A stretch of 45,701 nt of DNA from Methanobacteriota archaeon (GTDB lineage: Archaea > Thermoplasmatota > Poseidoniia > Poseidoniales > Thalassarchaeaceae), in assembly GCA_002718995.2 (NCBI GenBank), contig PBGL02000025.1, positions 1-45,701 on the forward strand, written 5' to 3'. Under the pieces are notes generated by a model, which worked only from the letters and a program-made list of their open reading frames with translations, made no database searches and was not told where the DNA came from. Shown piece after piece: positions 42,247 through 45,701 of this stretch; the stretch's first letter is position 1; each line of letters opens with the position of its first letter. Both the position numbers and the translations under genes were made by a program.

Positions 42247-42576
42247 ATGCCCGTCGTCACGACCATCAGGCTGACGGGAGAGAATCACACTGATGTGAAT
42301 CAGGTGTGCGACCAGATCAAGCACATCTCTGATGAGACGGGCGTGAAGCTTCGTGGTCCAATTCCCCTGCCTACTCGCAGAATAGTGGTGCCATGCCGAA
42401 AGAGCCCCGATGGAGAGGGAGCGGAGACTTGGGACCACTGGGAAATGAGGGTACACAAGAGGCTACTAGAGCTAGTTACCAACACCTCCAGGGATGAGAA
42501 GGCACTGAGAAAGGTGCTGAGGATTCCAATCCCCGATTCAGTGACCATCGAGCTTTCGCTTCGCAACCTAGGCTAG
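42247..42576 (+). CDS. rps10: 30S ribosomal protein uS10
   Basis: 109 residues: TTIRLTGENHTDVNQVCDQI, GVKLRGPIPLPTRRIVVPCRKSPDGEG, the HWEMRVHKRLLEL helix and IPIPDSVTIELSL. Matches archaeal S10, in its conserved place after EF-1 alpha. Shine-Dalgarno AAGGTGA seven bases before ATG 42247. The 3' end overlaps the convergent pepC gene by nine bases. Confidence 0.97.
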   Translation: MPVVTTIRLTGENHTDVNQVCDQIKHISDETGVKLRGPIPLPTRRIVVPCRKSPDGEGAETWDHWEMRVHKRLLELVTNTSRDEKALRKVLRIPIPDSVTIELSLRNLG

Positions 42577-43893
42577 GCTACCCATTGGGTCCCAAGCGTC
42601 TAGAACGACTGGTTCGGTCTCAAGACCATCGAGCATCTTCTCCGTCAGGTAATCCTTCGGAGCGGCGATCTCGAACATGTGCTCGTCGTACCAGCTGTCG
42701 TTCATCGTGTAGTATCCCTTCTGTCCTGAGTCCGCCCCCCATGAGTTCTCGACCCTCCATCTTCGCGGCTTGCCATCGACAACGTCAACCCCGGTGAACA
42801 GCATTGCATGAGTCATCATTGTCTGTCCGAAACGGAGTCTGTCTGACTTCTCCATTCCATATTCTATGCCGTATAGTTCGTTTGTCTCGAATAGGTTCGC
42901 ATCCCAAAGTCCCCTCTTCCTCTCCATCTGCTTGCCGACGTCGCATCCCATCCAAACTGGAAGGCCGTCCTCGAGTAGCTTCTGAGTAATCTCCTTCATC
43001 TCACCACTTGGAACGTTGAGGTAGACGACGGGAGGGTCGCCAGCGACGTTCTGTAGGTATTCCACCGTGTAGGTCCTGTAGTACTCGTTACGTGGATCGT
43101 TTACGATGCACACATAGTTCTCCCAATCGATATCGACAAATTCGCTAGCGAACTCTTGCGGAGTCATACTGCCCCTTCGGTGGAACTTGTCGTCCTTGTC
43201 CCTCCATTGAAGATCAAACTTCTCCGGGGGAGTACCGAGATGGATGCACAGGACCCTCCAGATGTCCTGGATCCTCTTCTCCTTGTGACCCCTGGCATCA
43301 GACTTGCTTCCACCTGATTCGATGATCCCTCTCAGTTCACTGGCAGAACTCCTGAGAATATCCTTCAGGATTGCGTTCATCCACCTTGTGGCGCTACTGC
43401 TTCTGGATTCCGGGTAAGCTGACTTGGGGACCAGTCCGTGCTTCCGAATTAGGTTGGTAGCCATGTTCCACTGCCCTCCATCACCTATTGGATCTGAAAG
43501 TAGGAAGTGGATTGTACGATCATCAACAGGTCTGTCTGATGTCTCAATTATGGCTTCGAGGAAGTGATTTGAGCGTTCGAACTTGTCCCAGAAATGAATG
43601 TGTGACTGGCTGAACTCGAAGTTCTTGACGTTCATCTTCTTCATCGTCCCTGGTCTGAAGAGATTGAGTGTAGCGAATAACCAGCACCTGCCACTGTTCT
43701 TCTGATTGGTGACCTTCCAATCGTCTAGTTTCGTGCTGAAGGTTGGATTCATTTCCTGTACTAGGTCGCGGCGTAGTGCCACGTCTGAAAGAGCATTACT
43801 AGTTACTGCGTTCTGAGCTATCTTGGCGGTTGGATCTTCCTTGAAGGCCTTCCTCATACTGCTAATCTGTTTCTTTGTTACTGTCTTACCCAA
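42568..43893 (-). CDS. pepC: Aminopeptidase C / bleomycin hydrolase (peptidase C1B)
   Basis: 441 residues, the usual length. Catalytic triad of the papain-like C1B family: Cys in NSGRCWLFA, His in MMTHAMLFTGVD, Asn in RVENSWG. The N-terminal VALRRDLVQEMNPTFSTKLDDW and the C-terminal arm that limits substrate length are recognisable. A cytosolic hexameric aminopeptidase finishing peptide breakdown. Start TTG 43893 with a strong GAGGTGA ribosome site; the next ATG is at codon 13. This family is bacterial and eukaryotic mostly, so transfer is likely. Confidence 0.95.
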   Translation of the reverse strand: MGKTVTKKQISSMRKAFKEDPTAKIAQNAVTSNALSDVALRRDLVQEMNPTFSTKLDDWKVTNQKNSGRCWLFATLNLFRPGTMKKMNVKNFEFSQSHIHFWDKFERSNHFLEAIIETSDRPVDDRTIHFLLSDPIGDGGQWNMATNLIRKHGLVPKSAYPESRSSSATRWMNAILKDILRSSASELRGIIESGGSKSDARGHKEKRIQDIWRVLCIHLGTPPEKFDLQWRDKDDKFHRRGSMTPQEFASEFVDIDWENYVCIVNDPRNEYYRTYTVEYLQNVAGDPPVVYLNVPSGEMKEITQKLLEDGLPVWMGCDVGKQMERKRGLWDANLFETNELYGIEYGMEKSDRLRFGQTMMTHAMLFTGVDVVDGKPRRWRVENSWGADSGQKGYYTMNDSWYDEHMFEIAAPKDYLTEKMLDGLETEPVVLDAWDPMGSLA

Positions 43894-43950
43894 TGTCTCA
43901 CCTCTTCGTGTGCGGTACTGAGACGTGACGCCTCTAAGTCATTCCGAGGA

Positions 43951-44853
43951 CTAGAGGTCTGCAGCCTCTGCCAAACCTGCGGCGATGAGAGTGTCAGCGA
44001 TGATAGAAGGGCAATTCTCGATATCTCCCGCATTGAGGGTGATCTCAGAGCCATCCTCTGCAACTATCGGCTCGGACATGTCTTGGAGAACCAGAATCCT
44101 CCTCATGTCACTGACCGGTTGAATTGGGGCTGGCTCTGCAGGAGGGGCAGCACCGGTTCCCATCTCAGGGAAGGCGTCCATTTCCCTTATCCTGTCCTCC
44201 TCATCATAGTCAGGGTCTTCCCAGTTAGTCTGTTCTTGAGGAGGCGGTGCAACCTTCTTCTCAGGAGGTGTAGCTCTCTGCTCATCGACGGTGAACTCAG
44301 TCAGGGGAGCAGTGTGTGAAGGAGTCTCTGGAGCCATGGGGGGAGCCTCCCATGAGCTTCTTAATAGAGAGTTTAGAGAGACCTCGTGCTTGTACTTGTC
44401 AACCAGGTGCCCTATTCCTGAGTAGAAAGCCCTCTCTGAGGGATCATGCCTCTCCCACTCAATCATCCCAGGGCCGATGTCCTCAGACATCGAGTCCCCC
44501 TCAGGGGCACGCAGTAGGTTGGAGAGGATTGCGTGCTGGGTGAACGCGTTAAGTCGGAGCCTAGTGAGGTCGCTTACCTGCGTTCGTGTTACTCCGAGCT
44601 TACGAGTTTGCAACTGAGCCTTCGCCGTAGGGCCCTCAGTCCTCATGGTTTCAGCCAGTTCTGACTCAAGATGGGTTACCAACTGACCGACCGCGGCCCA
44701 GAAGTTCGGCATTGGTAACTCGACTGGAATGATTGAAGACCTCTGTTTTCGGCTAATCTCCATCAAGGCCTTATCGACAGCTACCAACTGGTGTGAATTG
44801 AGCCTTGGAATTTCATTATCGCCTTCCATGCCGGACACCCGGAGCGAGTGCAT
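43951..44853 (-). CDS. Archaeal GINS complex subunit (Gins51-type)
   Basis: 300 residues. The N-terminal alpha domain has a helical GINS pattern (LVTHLESELAETMRTEG, then TQVSDLTRLRLNAFTQHAIL, the Sld5/Psf1 R-x-K-I-like segment). A Pro/Glu-rich linker of about 70 residues follows (about 170-245). The C-terminal small beta domain (RILVLQDMSEPIVAEDGSEI, LNAGDIENCPSIIADTLIAAGLA) is the GINS B domain, placed last as in Psf1/Sld5. GINS joins MCM and GAN/Cdc45 in the replicative helicase. The long linker is unusual. Start ATG 44853; ATG 44829 is an alternative. Confidence 0.75.
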   Translation of the reverse strand: MHSLRVSGMEGDNEIPRLNSHQLVAVDKALMEISRKQRSSIIPVELPMPNFWAAVGQLVTHLESELAETMRTEGPTAKAQLQTRKLGVTRTQVSDLTRLRLNAFTQHAILSNLLRAPEGDSMSEDIGPGMIEWERHDPSERAFYSGIGHLVDKYKHEVSLNSLLRSSWEAPPMAPETPSHTAPLTEFTVDEQRATPPEKKVAPPPQEQTNWEDPDYDEEDRIREMDAFPEMGTGAAPPAEPAPIQPVSDMRRILVLQDMSEPIVAEDGSEITLNAGDIENCPSIIADTLIAAGLAEAADL

Positions 44854-44942
44854 GCAAGGAGACTCTTGAACAATTCCTCCGACAGGAGGTGCGGATGTGC
44901 TGAGGCGCGAGTATCAAGAGGGTGATTACGCTCGCAACCGCC

Positions 44943-45024
44943 GCAGGTGTACCCGAGTGGTCAAAGGGGGAGGGCTCAAGATCCTCTGCATAGCGCTTCG
45001 CAGGTTCGAATCCTGCCGCCTGCA
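44943..45024 (+). tRNA. tRNA-Leu(CAA)
   Basis: A class II tRNA with a long variable arm. Acceptor GCAGGTG (44943-44949) pairs with CGCCTGC (45017-45023). The anticodon loop CTCAAGA carries CAA. T arm CAGG-TTCGAAT-CCTG. CCA is encoded at 45025-45027. No intron visible. Confidence 0.92.
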
Positions 45025-45034
45025 CCAGAATTCA

Positions 45035-45701
45035 TCATAACCTGTCAATCAGGGCTCTGAGAAGCTCCAGTGAGCCTTCCTTGCCATGGGCATCAGTTAC
45101 CGTGTCCGCTGCCTCGACTACGTTGGAATAACCTGAATTTACGCAAACTCCGAAATCCACCATGTTGAACATCGGAATATCATTTGGGGCATCGCCACAA
45201 GCAATCACTCTCTTCGGATCTATCCCCCTCTGCTCGAAAGCGAACCTAAGTCCCGAGGCCTTGTCGTGCCCTGGGACTGTCAAGTGAACAGCGAATCCAG
45301 TGGGAATCACGGAGATGTCGGACCACTCAGAACCAGCTATTGCGTCCCTGACTTCTTCCCAGTCACCGACGTCGATAAGGCACCACTCCGTCTCCCTCCA
45401 TCTGTTGGACTCTATTCCTGCAGCGTTCAATCCCTCGATTTGGGTCCCAAGCCACTGGGCTGCCTCGCGAGTTCTGGAGCCGTCTGCTAGGGCCTTGATT
45501 GGATGACCCTGATACGAATCCCAGACAATACCTCCGTTCTCACCGACTATGAATCCAGAAATAGCCAGAGACTGGTGTATGGGGGTGAGGTTTGGGAGAG
45601 TCCTCCCAGATGCCAGTGAAACGGTCATTCCCTTCTTTTCCAACTCTCTGACAAGTGTTATTGTCTCTGGTATCATGCCTTCAGCATCAAGGATTGTCCC
45701 A
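45035..45701 (-). CDS. HAD-superfamily phosphatase (N-terminus beyond window)
   Basis: At least 222 residues; the frame stays open past ATG 45676 to the window edge, and the added codons read GTILDAEGMIPE, the end of the DxDGT motif, so the true start lies outside. Motif II SLASGRT, motif III Lys in PGHDKASG and motif IV ACGDAPNDIPMF are present, with the type IIB cap between. This matches Cof-type phosphatases, including archaeal phosphoglycolate phosphatase (TA0175 type) and mannosyl-3-phosphoglycerate phosphatase. Substrate uncertain. Confidence 0.88.
   Translation of the reverse strand, partial: GTILDAEGMIPETITLVRELEKKGMTVSLASGRTLPNLTPIHQSLAISGFIVGENGGIVWDSYQGHPIKALADGSRTREAAQWLGTQIEGLNAAGIESNRWRETEWCLIDVGDWEEVRDAIAGSEWSDISVIPTGFAVHLTVPGHDKASGLRFAFEQRGIDPKRVIACGDAPNDIPMFNMVDFGVCVNSGYSNVVEAADTVTDAHGKEGSLELLRALIDRL

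Noticed and set aside
1-45701. CRISPR arrays, rRNA genes, insertion sequences, prophage or integrase genes
   Set aside because: No regularly spaced identical repeats, rRNA-like sequence, transposase or integrase motifs were seen; the two tRNAs have no attachment-site duplication that I can see.

Overview
The window is a dense stretch of archaeal chromosome with short gaps and both strands used. An archaeal information core is present: family B DNA polymerase, a GINS subunit, EF-1 alpha, uS10, uS2, L7Ae, S28e, L24e, deoxyhypusine synthase and a tRNA-dihydrouridine synthase. It is mixed with genes that mesophilic archaea commonly share with bacteria: uvrB, ccmF, bleomycin-hydrolase-type pepC, MscS, RidA and class III aminotransferase. 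Many secreted proteins carry PKD/Ig-like repeats or lipoboxes. Promoters show TATA boxes about 26 bases before starts (leaderless mRNAs), alongside some Shine-Dalgarno-led genes. This combination suggests a marine planktonic Thermoplasmatota archaeon, most likely Marine Group II/III (Poseidoniia). That placement is inference from gene content, not a phylogeny.

Layout. 1-2000: a left-truncated minus-strand gene that reads as one frame encoding a membrane-anchored M28 peptidase fused to a ZIP metal transporter. 2000-4000: an AT-rich segment with two divergent tiny membrane proteins around a direct repeat, an esterase lipoprotein, and a long hairpin between convergent genes. 4000-9800: RidA, MscS, and a tightly packed three-gene surface operon whose two secreted products start with Cys/His motifs. 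9800-14600: a 3-hydroxyacyl-CoA dehydrogenase/enoyl-CoA hydratase fusion, then three HTH regulators. 14600-21500 (minus): dus, rps2, a lipoprotein, an FKBP isomerase, ccmF and geranylgeranyl reductase. 21570-27900 (plus): ubiD, ubiA, uvrB, deoxyhypusine synthase and a short histone-H1-like (Hc1-type) protein. 27900-33000: a degenerate epimerase and aminotransferase pair, a two-domain PRC-barrel-like protein, tRNA-Ile, PRPP synthase and the L7Ae-S28e-L24e ribosomal operon. 33000-45701: an S15/CocE-type ectopeptidase, peroxiredoxin, branched-chain aminotransferase, PolB, a PKD lipoprotein, EF-1 alpha-uS10, PepC, GINS, tRNA-Leu and a right-truncated HAD phosphatase.

Together the genes suggest a heterotroph that degrades protein at the cell surface (M28-ZIP, S15 peptidase), uses amino acids (PepC, aminotransferases) and fatty acids (dehydrogenase/hydratase fusion), and respires with quinones and c-type cytochromes (UbiA/UbiD, geranylgeranyl reductase, CcmF). 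The strongest candidate for something undescribed is the M28-ZIP fusion. The Hc1-like protein, the small-membrane-protein promoter region, the Cys/His surface operon and the cysteine-depleted L24e also deserve a second look.
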